Below are positions 1 through 11,024 of a stretch of DNA of 43,185 nt, in pieces. Within the stretch, counting starts at the first letter, position 1. Each line of letters starts with the position of its first letter. A model generated the notes under the pieces. It did no database searches and was not told where the DNA came from. It saw only the letters and a program-made list of their open reading frames with translations. This DNA comes from Reclinomonas americana ATCC 50394 (lineage: Eukaryota > Jakobida > Jakobea > Jakobida), in contig PS015130.1 of the NCBI GenBank assembly GCA_048213135.1, positions 56,785 through 99,969 on the forward strand, given 5' to 3'. The translations under genes were made by a program, and so were the position numbers.

Positions 1-1677
1 AATGCGCTGCACAAAGGAAACGGCGATTACGAAGAGAGTTGCGACATGCTGCTGCTCCGCCAACGCGCTCACCATCAAGGACAGTCTCGCCGGCCACGGT
101 TTGGTACCCTACGCACCAAACTCGTGAACTCAAGACGCTCTCCGATGATTTGGCACTCAATTCAGCGACGACAAACATACCGTATTCTTACAAGACCAGA
201 TGCACGTCACAGTCTGTCCGGCATTCAGCGTCACTCCTTCCTCCGGGCACTCGAGCGTGGCGCCGACAGCCAGCTGCGGAAGCCGCAGTTCCGGCAACCC
301 AAACGCCAGACCCTCCGACTCCATCTCGCCCCTCAGACTAAACACGTCAGCCGCACTCGGCGACCGCACCACCGACAATGCCGACAACGCTGCGGCATGA
401 GGTGGTGGCGAGAAGCCACTGGGAGCCGCCAATCCACCCGATGATCCGCCAGCACCATTCACAGTGCCCCTGCGTGATCGAGATGTTGGCTGCAGTGGCC
501 GGACCAACTCCGCAGCCAAGTTGGCCACCTGCATGGAGCGACGATCACAAGGGTGTCAGCGCTGCGTCACGCACAGCCGGGATCTTGCAGTGATCACACA
601 CCTCGATGGGAATACCGACGTCGGTGAGCTTCTGCAGGAAGCTCTGCGTTCCCCTCGAGTGCAGCACATCGCTCATTTGCTGTGCTGACAGCAGCTCGCC
701 CATGTCCGAGTACTGCATAAGCGCGTGATACTCGTCGACATCGTACTCCTGCAAGCCGAGCTGCATCTGAATCACGCGCAGAACATCCAAGCAACTCGAG
801 ACTGTCGCGTGTGTTGTGTGCGTGTGTGAGTGATCGAGCGGGGAGGGAGAGAGAGTGTGTGCGTGTGTGTATGCGTGCGCANNNNNNNNNNNNNNNNNNN
901 NNNNNNNNNNNNNNNNNNNNNNNNNNNNNNNNNNNNNNNNNNNNNNNNNNNNNNNNNNNNNNNNNNNNNNNNNNNNNNNNNNNNNNNNNNNNNNNNNNNN
1001 NNNNNNNNNNNNNNNNNNNNNNNNNNNNNNNNNNNNNNNNNNNNNNNNNNNNNNNNNNNNNNNNNNNNNNNNNNNNNNNNNNNNNNNNNNNNNNNNNNNN
1101 NNNNNNNNNNNNNNNNNNNNNNNNNNNNNNNNNNNNNNNNNNNNNNNNNNNNNNNNNNNNNNNNNNNNNNNNNNNNNNNNNNNNNNNNNNNNNNNNNNNN
1201 NNNNNNNNNNNNNNNNNNNNNNNNNNNNNNNNNNNNNNNNNNNNNNNNNNNNNNNNNNNNNNNNNNNNNNNNNNNNNNNNNNNNNNNNNNNNNNNNNNNN
1301 NNNNNNNNNNNNNNNNNNNNNNNNNNNNNNNNNNNNNNNNNNNNNNNNNNNNNNNNNNNNNNNNNNNNNNNNNNNNNNNNNNNNNNNNNNNNNNNNNNNN
1401 NNNNNNNNNNNNNNNNNNNNNNNNNNNNNNNNNNNNNNNNNNNNNNNNNNNNNNNNNNNNNNCTGTCGAGAAGCTCTCTTATACTTACGTAGATGAGCTC
1501 GTCTGGCTGCATGCGCACACAGAAATGCAAGACGTCGACGTCGACTTGCACGGCTGTATATACAGCAATGCGTATCCTTGGAGAAGTGGTGTGAATGCGC
1601 AGACCGCAGTCCACTGAGAGCAGTAGTGTGGGGGAGCATCCTGGTCGAAATCGCGTCGAAACGCGCCAGAGATACAT
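1..1677 (-). CDS. Unidentified protein, partial, interrupted by an assembly gap
   Basis: I do not recognise this protein. On the minus strand I read exon 1677-1489 (ATG at 1677, ending in PDELIY before a strong GTAAGT donor), then a gap (882-1462), exon 801-575, exon 528-181 and a last exon starting at 6 and leaving the window. Exon 801-575 contains VIQMQLGLQEYDVDEY and a CDHC pair. Exon 528-181 begins VANLAAEL and continues with Ser/Gly/Pro-rich sequence. An apparent frameshift near 545 is explained by a 46-nt intron (575/528) with a GTGCGT donor and CATGCAG acceptor, phase 0 on both sides. The last intron has a GTATGT donor at 180 and a TTTGTGCAG acceptor. The gap hides at least one junction, so the link between the 5' and 3' halves is inferred from strand and spacing only. 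Confidence 0.5.
882..1462. other. Assembly gap (581 N) next to a TG-rich tract
   Basis: Undetermined bases. The left flank is a GAGA/TGTG simple repeat typical of introns in this window. The gap probably contains intron sequence and at least one exon of the minus-strand gene. Confidence 0.9.
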
Positions 1678-1842
1678 ATCTGTGTCCCGCACCCCCACAT
1701 TACGTCTTCATCATGTCGGAGCGCGCGGTGCGTGGTTCTGCGGGTCTACGTGTGTCTCAGAGAGACCACTCGCGCCTTGGTCTTACTCTGACTCCACGCG
1801 CAGCAATTCTCACTCACGGTGACTGCGCAATTCGGCACCGGC
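1678..1842. promoter_or_regulatory. Short divergent promoter region
   Basis: 165 bp separate the proposed start codons of the minus-strand gene (1677) and the NACHT-WD40 gene (1843). Any promoters must lie here or overlap the coding sequences. I see no clear TATA box. An upstream in-frame ATG at 1713 would read into a different frame and was not preferred. Confidence 0.35.
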
Positions 1843-4800
1843 ATGGTCACCGTGGTCTTGCACAACCTGGACGCTGAGTGTACGCTGCAACAGCTGGTCG
1901 ACACCATCACGGAACGCATCCGCGCCATCGTCAGCGATGCGACGCTCCAAGTCGAGTCGATCGACCATCTCGGCGATCTGCGTGAACTGAGCGACCACAC
2001 CCTCTTATCGCTGGGCGTCCACCACGGGGCTGAGTTGACGGCCGTGGTGATCGCTGCTCCAGCGTTGCGTCACAGTGGAAGCGAGTGAGTGGATTTCAGC
2101 GCTGCCTAACCACAGCCGTCTCGCAGCGAATATGTTGACAAGCAATCGCGTTCCTCCAGTCACGATTCTGCGCGCAGTGACGCAGGCGAGGATATGGGCA
2201 ACGGAAGAGAGCAGACAAAGCGCAGCGAGGTAGACTGTGTGTCTTGTCAGGCCGTGAAACGCGCCAACTGATGCCAACTGATGCTGACGATATTTTTTTA
2301 GCTCTCTCAGGAGTTGGTGGTTCGCGTCAAAATCCATGGACAGGCTGGTGAAGTGGAGGTGTGCGGACTGCAGCGTTCGTCCACTGCAGCGCAGTTTATC
2401 GCGGCCGCCACCGAGGCGTTGCGTGAGACGACTGGGAATCAGTCGTTGCACATTGTGGAGGTGCTGAAGCCCAAGGCCTTCTCAACAAGTGCCACCCTGC
2501 ACCGTTTCAACCCGGGCACCACGTTTGTGGTGAAAGTGGGCGAATCAACGTTGCGCAATGTTCCTTCCACAAGCTCGGGTGCGCATACTTTCTTCTCAAC
2601 CGACAATCCATCTCTGTCCGCAACAGCATCGCCGAGCAGCAGGCGAGGACTGGAGACACCTCCGAGTCCACTGCTGACACCGCTCATGCGGTAACTAGCA
2701 GCGCACGGTTTTCACACGGTGCATATGGGCGCAACTCTGCCAGTTTCACGTTCCAGGTTGGCGTCATCAACTATGGACGATTGTCGGCAGCGTTGGACAT
2801 TGTCACCGAGTTGCTGCGAATCCGACTGCAGCGACTCCTGCCCGACTTCTGTCGTGCATTCGACGTCAGAGTCACCGAGTGGTACAAGCCAGATCCGCCG
2901 CGTCGGTTGCGTTTTGTAGCTTGACAAAGAGAGGTGTGAAAAGGGGAGTATTGTCACCAACTAATATGTTATTCCCTGTGTGTATTGTGTCGCTAGGCTG
3001 CGGTCGCGCACTGGTCGAGTCATGGTTGTTGATGCTGCGGACAAGTTGGCGCTGCAGAAGTGGATGGATGAGTTTGAGGCCTCCGGACGCACATCGGCTC
3101 CCAGCTGCTCAACCTTCAGCTTCATGCTGGTGTGCTCCCTTCTCCTCCATGGTGGAGTCGACGTCGACGACAGCGATAGGCACGAAGTCCTCATGAGCGA
3201 TACTATCGAAGTGCGTTTCCATCCCCGCCGTCATGACAAGTGGAAAGAATGCAGCCCCACTGACAAGTGTATACTATCCGTGACACTTGCAGCGTGGGGT
3301 CATTGATCGCCTTCGTGGCTTCCGCAATGAGGTCGTGCATCGATCTGGCACACACAATTTGGCACCAGAGGTCAACCTTTGGCTGGGAACCGACGGGAGC
3401 AACGGACAGCTTGGTATGCTCTGCGACCTCCTCCATGTTGACGAACGAGTCAAGGCCACAGCGAGAGATCACTTGAAGCAAGTTCGGCATGGTTTGTGCA
3501 CCTGTTTGCGAATCGTTGACTATTTCATGGGCATGCCTGCTGAGTTCTAGTCGTCGTTTTCCTGCAGCCAATGTGCATATCAGCACTTTCGAGGAACACC
3601 TGCATCGACTGGCTGCACGAGAGCTCTCGTTCTATGAGCACGACGAGAGTGTGCGCAAGGACATGCAGATGTATGTGCCATTGCTGTGCTCACGTGAGCG
3701 TGACGTTGCGCCGAGGGAGAAGCTGCTGGACCTATTGACGGAAGCTGATGCTTTCCTCTCTGACACCAACACCACCCACCGTGTGCTGGTTCTGTTTGGC
3801 AACAGCGGTGCCGGCAAGACCACCACCATGTCGATGTTGGCCGAGCGAGCATGGCGACAGTGGCAGGAGGCAGGAGAGAGTCGACTGCGACGAGTGCCTG
3901 TGCGTGTGCCTCTTGGTGCTCTACGCAATGCCGACGAGAGATTGCTCGAGGAGGCGTTGGAGCGACTCTCACCCGAGTTGGGATTCAGTGAATCGGATGC
4001 GCGACGGTTGAAGGAGGAACCACTGCTGTTGTTACTGGACGGGTACGATGAGTTGTATCGTGGTGTGAATCTGTTTGTCAAGAACCGGTTGGATGCATCT
4101 GTGTGTCGCGACGTAAAGGTGATTATCACCTGCCGTGAGGATTACGCACTGACGGCATTGGGTGGAGCGGCACAGTATCGACGATGTTTTGCTCCCGTGG
4201 ACGCACGCGGACAGTTATGCATGCAGCAACTGATGGAGCGACACATTGCGCCGTTCAACAAGGAGCAGATTGAGGAGTATTTCGTGAGACTGGTGAGAGT
4301 GAGTGGTGATGATGACGATATCGGTGATGTGCGATGGTCAACTGCCGAGGAGTACATTCGTGCGCTGAAGAGTGTGCATGGGCTGGATGCACTGGTGTCG
4401 AATCCCTTCCTGCTTGCAGTGGTGGCTCGTGTGTTGCCGCAGTTGGTGGCGAGTGGTGTGCAGCGACCGACACGATGCGATGTGTTTGACCGATTCATTC
4501 GACAGTGGATTGTGAGGGAGCAAGAGAGGCAGATACGGCTCGGTGCGGATCGTGTTCCCAGTGAGGAGACGTGTCTGGCGTTCTGTGAGGGACTGGCACG
4601 GCTGATGCATGAGAGGAACGTGGTGCGCGTGGTGTCTGAAGAACGAGCTTTCGAAGAAGACATTGCCGAGTTTGGTGGTGCCCCGATCAGCTTCCGTCGA
4701 GTTGAAGAAGGACCATTTGACAAGTTCCTCGGCCGCAAGAACCAGCATGTGCGAGTGTGCTGTCCGATTGTGCGACGGTATGGGACGGATCAGTGGGGTT

Positions 4801-7415
4801 TCGTGCATCTGTCGTTACTGGAGCATTGTGTGGCACGGCATGTATTTGCATGGGAGACGTGGGATGAGGAGAGGCGATTGACGATTCAAGACGTGCAGCA
4901 GCACGTGCTGGCAGTGCGGCTGCTGAATGATCGACCGCCGCTAGTTGAGCAGATTGCCGAGGTGGTGCGACGGTCACCTCGATTGCAAACGAGACTGTGG
5001 GAGGTGATTAAGATGTCACGAGAGATGGATGAGGAGGAGCGAGTGGTGACGGCAGCAGCGAATGCAGCAACGGTGTTGTGTGTGGCACAAGTGCCGTTCA
5101 GCGGGCGAGATCTGTCGGGTGTGCGAGTGAGGGGTGCGGATTTGAGGGATGCGGTGATGCACAGGACGGTGTGGAGGGGAGCGGATATGCGCGGGGTGAA
5201 TATGTGCATGGCGTATGCGAGGGAGGCGGATTTCAGGGGGGCCGATGTGACGGGGATGAAGTGGCCGAGGAAGCCGATGGTGGGGCACACTGACTGCGTA
5301 ATGTCTGTCGCTGCCACTCCCGATGGTCAGCACATTATTAGCGGGAGTATGGACAAAACAGTGCGTGTGTGGTCTGTGACGAGCGGCCAAGAGGTGCGAC
5401 GGTTCGAGGGACATGTCGGAGGTGTGCAGTCTGTCACCGTCACTCCCGATGGACAACACATAGTGAGCGGAAGTGGGGACAAATCCGTTCGAGTGTGGTC
5501 ACTGATAAATGGACAAGAAATGCGACGGTTTGAGGGGCACATNNNNNNNNNNNNNNNNNNNNNNNNNNNNNNNNNNNNNNNNNNNNNNNNNNNNNNNNNN
5601 NNNNNNNNNNNNNNNNNNNNNNNNNNNNNNNNNNNNNNNNNNNNNNNNNNNNNNNNNNNNNNNNNNNNNNNNNNNNNNNNNNNNNNNNNNNNNNNNNNNN
5701 NNNNNNNNNNNNNNNNNNNNNNNNNNNNNNNNNNNNNNNNNNNNNNNNNNNNNNNNNNNNNNNNNNNNNNNNNNNNNNNNNNNNNNACCCACCCAGCGTG
5801 CCCCTCCAGTCGCCGCACTTCTTCTCCACGCTCAACGTACCACACGCGCACCGTCTCGTCATCACTCGCACTCACAATGTGCTGGCCATCAGGAGTGATG
5901 GCGACAGAATTCACTACATCAGTGTGTCCCTCCAACCGACGCACCTCTACACCGGTTGCCAGTGACCACACTCGCACCGTCATGTCCCAACACCCACTCA
6001 CGATATGCTGACCAGAGGGGGTGACGGCAACTGACCACACTTCCCGGGAGTGACCCTCCAACCGTCGCACTTCTTCACCAGTCGCCAGTGCCCACACCCG
6101 CACTGTCTTGTCCCAGCTGCCACTCACGATGTGCTGACCGTCGGGAGTGACGGCAACAGCGTTCACCCCACCGTTGTGTCCCTCCAACAGTCTCACTTCA
6201 TCTCCACTCACGAGCGACCACACCCGCACAGTCCTGTCCCCGCTCCCACTCACGATATGTTGACCAGCGGGGGTGACAGCGACAGAATACACACAGCTGG
6301 AGTGTCCCTCCAACCGTAGCAATTCGACTCCGCTCACAAGGGACCACACGCGCACCGTCTTGTCCCCACTGCCACTCACGACGTGCTGACCATCGAGAGT
6401 GACAGCGACAGACAGCACTCCTCCCNNNNNNNNNNNNNNNNNNNNGTGCTCCGTCGCCGTCACCCCCGATGGTCAGCACGTGGTGACTGGCAGTCAAGAC
6501 AAGACGGTGCGAATGTGGTCGGCGACGACTGGTGAAGAGTTGCTGCGATTGGTGGGACACTTTTTTGGAGTATGGTCTGTCGCTGTTACCCCCGATGGCC
6601 AGTACATCGTGAGTGGCGGTGATGACGAGACAGTGCGGTTGTGGTCAATCACGAGTGGAGAGGAGGTGCGACGGCTTAAGGGACACATTGGTGCGGTGCA
6701 CTCGATTGCCGTCTCTGCTGACAGCCAGCACATTATCAGCGGAAGTGAGGACAAGACAGTGCGAGTGTGGTCACTGACGAGTGGCGAGGAGGTACGACGG
6801 CTGGCGAGGCATACGGGAGAGGTGTACTCTGTCGTCGTCACTCCCGACGGTCAGCACGTCGTAAGCGGTAGTCAAGACAAGACCGTGCGAGTGTGGTGTC
6901 TGGCGCGTGTGGAGGAAGAAGTGCAACAGCTGGAGGGACACACTGGAGGGGTGAACTCGGTTGCCGTTAGTCCAGACGGTCACCACGTTGTGAGTGGGAG
7001 CGCAGACAAGACCGTACGTGTGTGGTCGCTGGTGAGTGGGAGAGAATTGCGACGGCTGGAGGGACACACCTGTCCAGTGCGGTCTGCCGTCGTCACTTCC
7101 GATGGTCAGCACATTATCAGTGGCAGTGACGACAAGACAGTGCGCATGTGGTCGCTGGCGACCGGTGGGGAGGTGCAAAGTGTTGGTGTCGGCTTTGTTG
7201 ATTTGCAAGCGGCAAGTGCGGACGACAGTCAATGCTTAGATGGACACACTGGTCTGGTGACCTCAGTCGCGGTCTCTCCAGACGGTTCGCACATCGTAAG
7301 TGGCAGCGCGGACATGACGGTGCGCGTCTGGTCGTGCCACCACCACCGTTCCGCTCTCTTGGACCGTGTTTTCGGTTCTTTCCTTCCTGACTTTGCCGAT
7401 TCTCTCGGAGAGTAG
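1843..7415 (+). CDS. STAND protein: Ubl-Ubl-HEPN-NACHT-pentapeptide-WD40x14
   Basis: Exons: 1843-2063 (or 2084), 2127-2229, 2302-2549, 2627-2905, 2997-3210, 3293-3491, 3568-7415. With contig 5787-6425 flipped and both gaps closed to zero the sum is 1616 codons. Residues about 1-72 and 111-185 look like ubiquitin-like beta-grasp folds. Residues about 225-420 resemble DZIP3-type HEPN domains, with RNEVVH near 366-371. The NACHT NTPase has Walker A GNSGAGKT (about 499), Walker B LLLLLDGYDE (about 579) and TCRED (about 609). Pentapeptide-like repeats (RGADLRDA, RGADMRGV) sit near 931-986, followed by 14 WD40 repeats to the end. STAND NTPases of this kind act as ligand-triggered oligomerising switches; the WD40 part would be the sensor and the N-terminus the effector or adaptor. 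That role is inference. The exact exon 1 donor is uncertain: GTTGCG at 2064 and GTGAGT at 2085 have the same phase. Confidence 0.85.
5543..5786. other. Assembly gap (244 N), probably spurious
   Basis: Lies inside WD40 repeat 3 of the NACHT gene. Joining 5542 directly to the reverse complement of 6425 continues the repeat in frame (EGH-MGGVLSVAV), so no sequence needs to be missing. Confidence 0.8.
5787..6425 (-). other. Contig assembled in reverse orientation (WD40 repeats 3-8)
   Basis: This 639-bp segment, flanked by gaps on both sides, encodes only WD40 repeats of the same family as its neighbours, but on the minus strand. Its reverse complement fits between 5542 and 6446 with both codons intact at the joins. 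639 is a multiple of three. It is therefore part of the plus-strand gene 1843-7415 and not a separate antisense gene. A real inversion in the genome cannot be excluded from sequence alone, but exact in-frame closure at both ends makes a scaffolding error much more likely. Confidence 0.9.
6426..6445. other. Placeholder gap (20 N), probably zero length
   Basis: The reverse complement of the preceding contig ends GGGTGGGT and the next contig starts GTGCTCC. Direct joining gives EGH-AGWVCSVAV, the exact spacing of the other repeats. Confidence 0.8.
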
Positions 7416-7522
7416 ACGCAGTTGGAGTAGTAGTATGATGTAGATTTTCTTCTTTAAACAGTGTGACAAGACGGGCTCAATTGACAAGTGGATATTGAGG
7501 AAGCGCGTCGGCTGGTCACACA

Positions 7523-7568
7523 TCACAGTGAGGGCAGTGGTAGAAGCCGTGTCTGTACACACACACAC

Positions 7569-7599
<31 letters not shown>

Positions 7600-8975
7600 A
7601 GTCAGCATGTGCCACGCCATGCACGCCGGCGGTCGCCACAGCATTCGTACCTGTGGGTCGTAGAAACTTGGCAGAGCAGCGGGCGATTCGGCAGTGGTGC
7701 TCGTCTTTGAAGGCGAGAATGCATTGGTTCCCTGTGTGCCCAAAGGCAGCGAGTGAGTGCAAGCGGGAAACGGGGCGGGCAGGATGCTTGTTGCCATACC
7801 AGTTGCGGCGGCAGCGACTCGCTTCCGGCCAACTTCATCCGCGACTGCGAGGGGGTGTGTACTCGCCAAAGTTAGCTGCAAGAACACGGCAAGCAGACGC
7901 CCCCCCCCCCAAAAAAAATATCGTCTTACCAGCGTCGATATCTCGACTTCTACGGGGGTCGGGAGCGAGACTGCTGTTGCCGTCGTCGCGGCTGCTGATG
8001 GCACCTCGCTGGCCATGGGGAACGGCGACGCGGTGGGCGATGAGGCCGTCGGCGAGGAGGCAGAGGGCGATGACGAGGAAGCTGCCGATGAAACTGACGA
8101 CGGCGAGGCGGAGTGGAGGCCCTTGGGGCGCAGTGCGGCAGCGGATTTCGACGACGCCTGTCGTTGCATAATGCCGGGTTCAAATGGGCCGGTCGCCACT
8201 GCGTTGCCCATGCTCATGAACGGCTGCAGTGCTGGTGAGTGTCCCACGCACGGGACCATGGGTCCGGTCATTGCTGGAGAGGGCATGATGTTGGGTGGCG
8301 GCAGAGAGAAGCCCGCGGCACCTCGCGCTGTCGGTAGCATCGGACTGAATCCGCGCGTCATCTGTCCCATGGCCAACACGCCACCACTGGTGCCGATGGT
8401 GCCGGCGCCGATGAAAGGCAGGGTTCCCGGGTTGAACGGCTGCTGCAGGTCGCCGAAGCCTCCTCCAAGCAGTTGCTGCTGCTGCTGCTGCTGCATCATG
8501 CCACTTGTGGCGCCGCCGAGAAACTGTGCGTACGACGACGTCGGCAACATGGCGAGCGGTTTTATCGCCGACGACGACGGCGGCTGCATCAACTGGTGCT
8601 GCAGTGGCGGCGGTGCCGGTGGCAACGGGAACATGTTGGCAGCGCTGAGATGTGGCGCACCGACGTTGATGGTTGGCTGCGGCCGCGCGCCACTCCACTG
8701 GCCAGTCCGTCTTCGTTTCTTGCGCTCGTTCTCGAACCAAACTGAGGGAATGGTGAAAAATGTGCAACCAATGAAAAAAACCCAAACACACAGCAAGTGG
8801 CTCCACGTACTGTTGATTGAGCGAGCGGAGCGCTGCAACTCGGCAGCCAGTACTTGCTTTCTCCGTTGATCCGGGTACTGAGCGAGTGGTGGGTACTGAG
8901 TACAAGCTCGACAACAAAGAAACAGACAAGGGACTGGAGGTCACAGTTCGCGAATGAAGACACGGAGAGGAAGAC

Positions 8976-9008
<33 letters not shown>

Positions 9009-9656
9009 GTAACGCGTGCAACGTGAGTGTCAGTGACAACAAAAAATACAACATGAGGAGAAGTATGGGCAAGAATTGGGGTGCGAATGTTGTCGCACAT
9101 ACTTGACTGACTTTTCCACCACATCTCTCAAGTATCTCCCTCACTGACAGCTCTCCCACTGTTTGTTCGCGTGTTCGTGCGAGCGTGGCACACGAGTGTC
9201 TGAGTGCTACAGTGTGTGAGTGTGTGTGTTGTCTGGTGACGCACTGGATTGGAGTCAAACTCGGCTCTGAGACGCGCCTTGGCGTCGCTGGAGAACTTGA
9301 GGTACTCACGTCGTCGATCGTTGGCAACCATGCTCAGCATAATGGCGGCAGAGGTCGCCGCCGCAGAGGGGTAACTCTGTGTGAAAAAACGCACATTTGT
9401 AGACGTATGGGCGCGAAGAAACGGCAGCAACAGTGTGTCACTCTGCGCGCGCGCGCGTGTGTGTGGTGCGAGGTTGTGTTTCGCTGTTACGAACCGCTTG
9501 TAGAGAGGGAGACTGAGGATGCTGATGCGCCATGGTGTGTGTGTGTGTGCGTGTGCTGCGCAAAGAGCACACAATTTTCACTACCTTTTGCCCAACCGGC
9601 GGACTTGATTCGTGTGCGACTTCAAGTGGGGTCCTTTGGTGCACTTTCCTCGACAT
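7523..9656 (-). CDS. Homeodomain transcription factor
   Basis: Exons: 9656-9585, 9376-9245, 8877-8811, 8741-7930, 7875-7651, 7552-7523; sum 1338 nt, 445 aa, phases consistent throughout. The homeodomain spans residues about 45-104 and is spread over three exons. Helix 1 is YLKFSSDAKARLRAEF, helix 2 starts after NPYPDQRRK, and the recognition helix is INIWFENERKKRRR. The distance from Phe20 to Trp48 is exactly 28 residues, as in a canonical 60-residue (non-TALE) homeodomain, with Trp48, Phe49, Asn51 and Arg53 present. The rest is low-complexity Pro/Ser/Ala/Met-rich sequence with a run of seven Gln, typical of transactivation regions. The last short exon is the least certain part. A further 5' exon may exist (see 9899-10049). 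It probably acts in the nucleus as a DNA-binding regulator; target genes are unknown. Confidence 0.85.
7556..7600. repeat. (CA)n simple repeat
   Basis: Alternating CA with one interruption, within the proposed last intron of the homeobox gene. Read on the minus strand it forms a GT-rich tract. Confidence 0.8.
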
Positions 9657-9898
9657 TGTCACCGGCACTGACTCCCAGTGTGTGTTGCGCGTGACACAAC
9701 ACCACACGTCGTGCACTAGTACTTACCGCGCATATTTACCGCGGTATGGCCTCACGAAGCGGCCAAGCGCGAGCGCGCGCAGCATTGCGGTTTTGCTATC
9801 GAGCATACCACTCCTCATGTGCACAATAGTCACACGCACAGACACGCGAACATGGACAGTTTTGCAACATTCATGGCAGTCGTCAAAGTTTCACTCAC

Positions 9899-10049
9899 CT
9901 TCGATTTTTGCCTGCAACTCCTTGACTCCGCGCGAAAAAACGGTCACGAAAGTGTCGGCGGCGATATCGCAGCGACCAACAAAACACGGGTGGCGCACGT
10001 GGCACACGTGACCTGGAGACGAATTCATTATGTTCCCATCACCAGGCAT
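9899..10049 (-). CDS. Possible alternative or extra 5' exon of the homeobox gene
   Basis: On the minus strand an ATG at 10049 opens 50 codons (MPGDGNIM ... KELQAKIE) ending at an excellent GTGAGT donor (9898). Its phase (1) fits an acceptor GGAGTCAG at 9668, which would extend exon 1 of the homeobox gene (9667-9585) and add 54 residues in frame. It could also be a separate small gene. Composition is protein-like (residues such as DTFVTVFSRGVKELQ). Confidence 0.4.
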
Positions 10050-10138
10050 GCACGCAACTAAACGACAACGGACTGGGCAACAACACACGAAAAGAAGAAA
10101 GAACAAATGTACACACATCATCAATACGGTATCTGTTG

Positions 10139-10885
10139 TCAAACGGCAGCCGCTGTCGCACCACCGTGCCCGGTCTCCATCACGCCTTGCACAATAGCCC
10201 TCCAGTCATGCAGCGACCGCAAGAAGTCAGGCATCAACACACGCAGTGCCGACGGGTTACTGGTCCGCATGTCGACAGTGGTGTGCATCAGGAGGAGGTT
10301 GTTCTTGGACGAGATGCCGGCACCGCCGCCACACATGTCGCGACCGAGGATGGAACCGCTGAGAACACGCTCAAACAGCGCCAGCCGATGAGCGGGATCC
10401 GTCGGCAGCGACGTGAGGAGCGTGCTGTAGACGTGCAACCGGAAAGTCTCCGGGTCGTACGTCACCAGCACGTTGGTCGGCTCTGGTGATTCGCTGTCGC
10501 GTGACTCGATGGCGATTACGCATGTGTAATTCTCGTCGCTGAGAGTGAGAGCGTGTGCGTGAGAGAGAAAGATAACAACTGTCAACAAGAAAAAATTGTG
10601 CACGCAACAAGGCAAGCTGACGGCCGTCCAGATCCTTGCCGAGCTCCATGAGATTGGTGACGGCGTTGCGGTAGGCACCCTGATTGGAACGCTGTGCCGA
10701 TTCCGCCGGTGTCGCCGACGGTCCCGCAGGTGCAGCCTGTCGCAGTCGCGTTGCGTGAGTGAGTGATCAGAGTGAGAGAGAGACACACATACAATAGTGA
10801 GCGGACGCAACTCGACGCGGGGGCGAGAGGCTCGTTTTCTTCGCGTCGGTGGCGGCTGTGGTTCCATTTCGCGCACGTGTGCCAT
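10139..10885 (-). CDS. CesT/Tir-chaperone-like small protein
   Basis: Exons: 10885-10793, 10736-10609, 10538-10139; 621 nt, 206 aa. The first 40-odd residues are Pro/Arg-rich and probably disordered. Residues from about 52 to the end form a compact domain: AYRNAVTNLMELGKDLDG, then NYTCVIAIES, FRLHVYSTLL, RLALFERVLSGSILG, RDMCGGGAGIS, LLLMHTTVDM and a final helix MPDFLRSLHDWRAIV. The order (helix, strands, a Gly-rich ILGRDMCGGGAGIS turn, strand, long helix) resembles the CesT family of type III secretion chaperones, a fold also reported in some eukaryotic proteins. This is pattern recognition, not a search result. The intron at 10608 has a GTTGCG donor. Start codon choice: the upstream frame is closed by a stop and the ATG at 10885 is the first in frame. 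Confidence 0.6.
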   Translation of the reverse strand: MAHVREMEPQPPPTRRKRASRPRVELRPLTIVCVSLSHSDHSLTQRDCDRLHLRDRRRHRRNRHSVPIRVPTATPSPISWSSARIWTAVSLPCCVHNFFLLTVVIFLSHAHALTLSDENYTCVIAIESRDSESPEPTNVLVTYDPETFRLHVYSTLLTSLPTDPAHRLALFERVLSGSILGRDMCGGGAGISSKNNLLLMHTTVDMRTSNPSALRVLMPDFLRSLHDWRAIVQGVMETGHGGATAAAV

Positions 10886-11024
10886 TGGCGGACGATGCCT
10901 GCTGCTGCGGTGGGGACGATGCACGCTGTCTCGTGGCGGCGGACGGGGCGGATTTTCCACCGCGAGTGGGTGTAGTTGACGAGGTGCGAGTCAGATCGAC
11001 ACTCACTGAACAACACACTTTCTT

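Noticed and set aside
529-574. Frameshift or missing base around 545 in the first gene
   Set aside because: A 46-nt intron with GTGCGT donor and CATGCAG acceptor joins phase 0 to phase 0.
2550-2996. Two apparent frameshifts near the 5' end of the NACHT gene, suggesting a pseudogene
   Set aside because: Introns 2550-2626 and 2906-2996, both with GTTGCG donors, restore a continuous frame with matching phases.
5787-6425. A separate minus-strand WD40 gene
   Set aside because: It has no start, stop or other exons, is bounded by gaps, and its reverse complement fills the plus-strand gene exactly in frame. Treated as a misoriented contig.
5281-7345. CRISPR-like or tandem DNA repeat array
   Set aside because: The about 126-bp periodicity is that of WD40 coding repeats; there are no identical short repeats with unique spacers, and the genome is eukaryotic.
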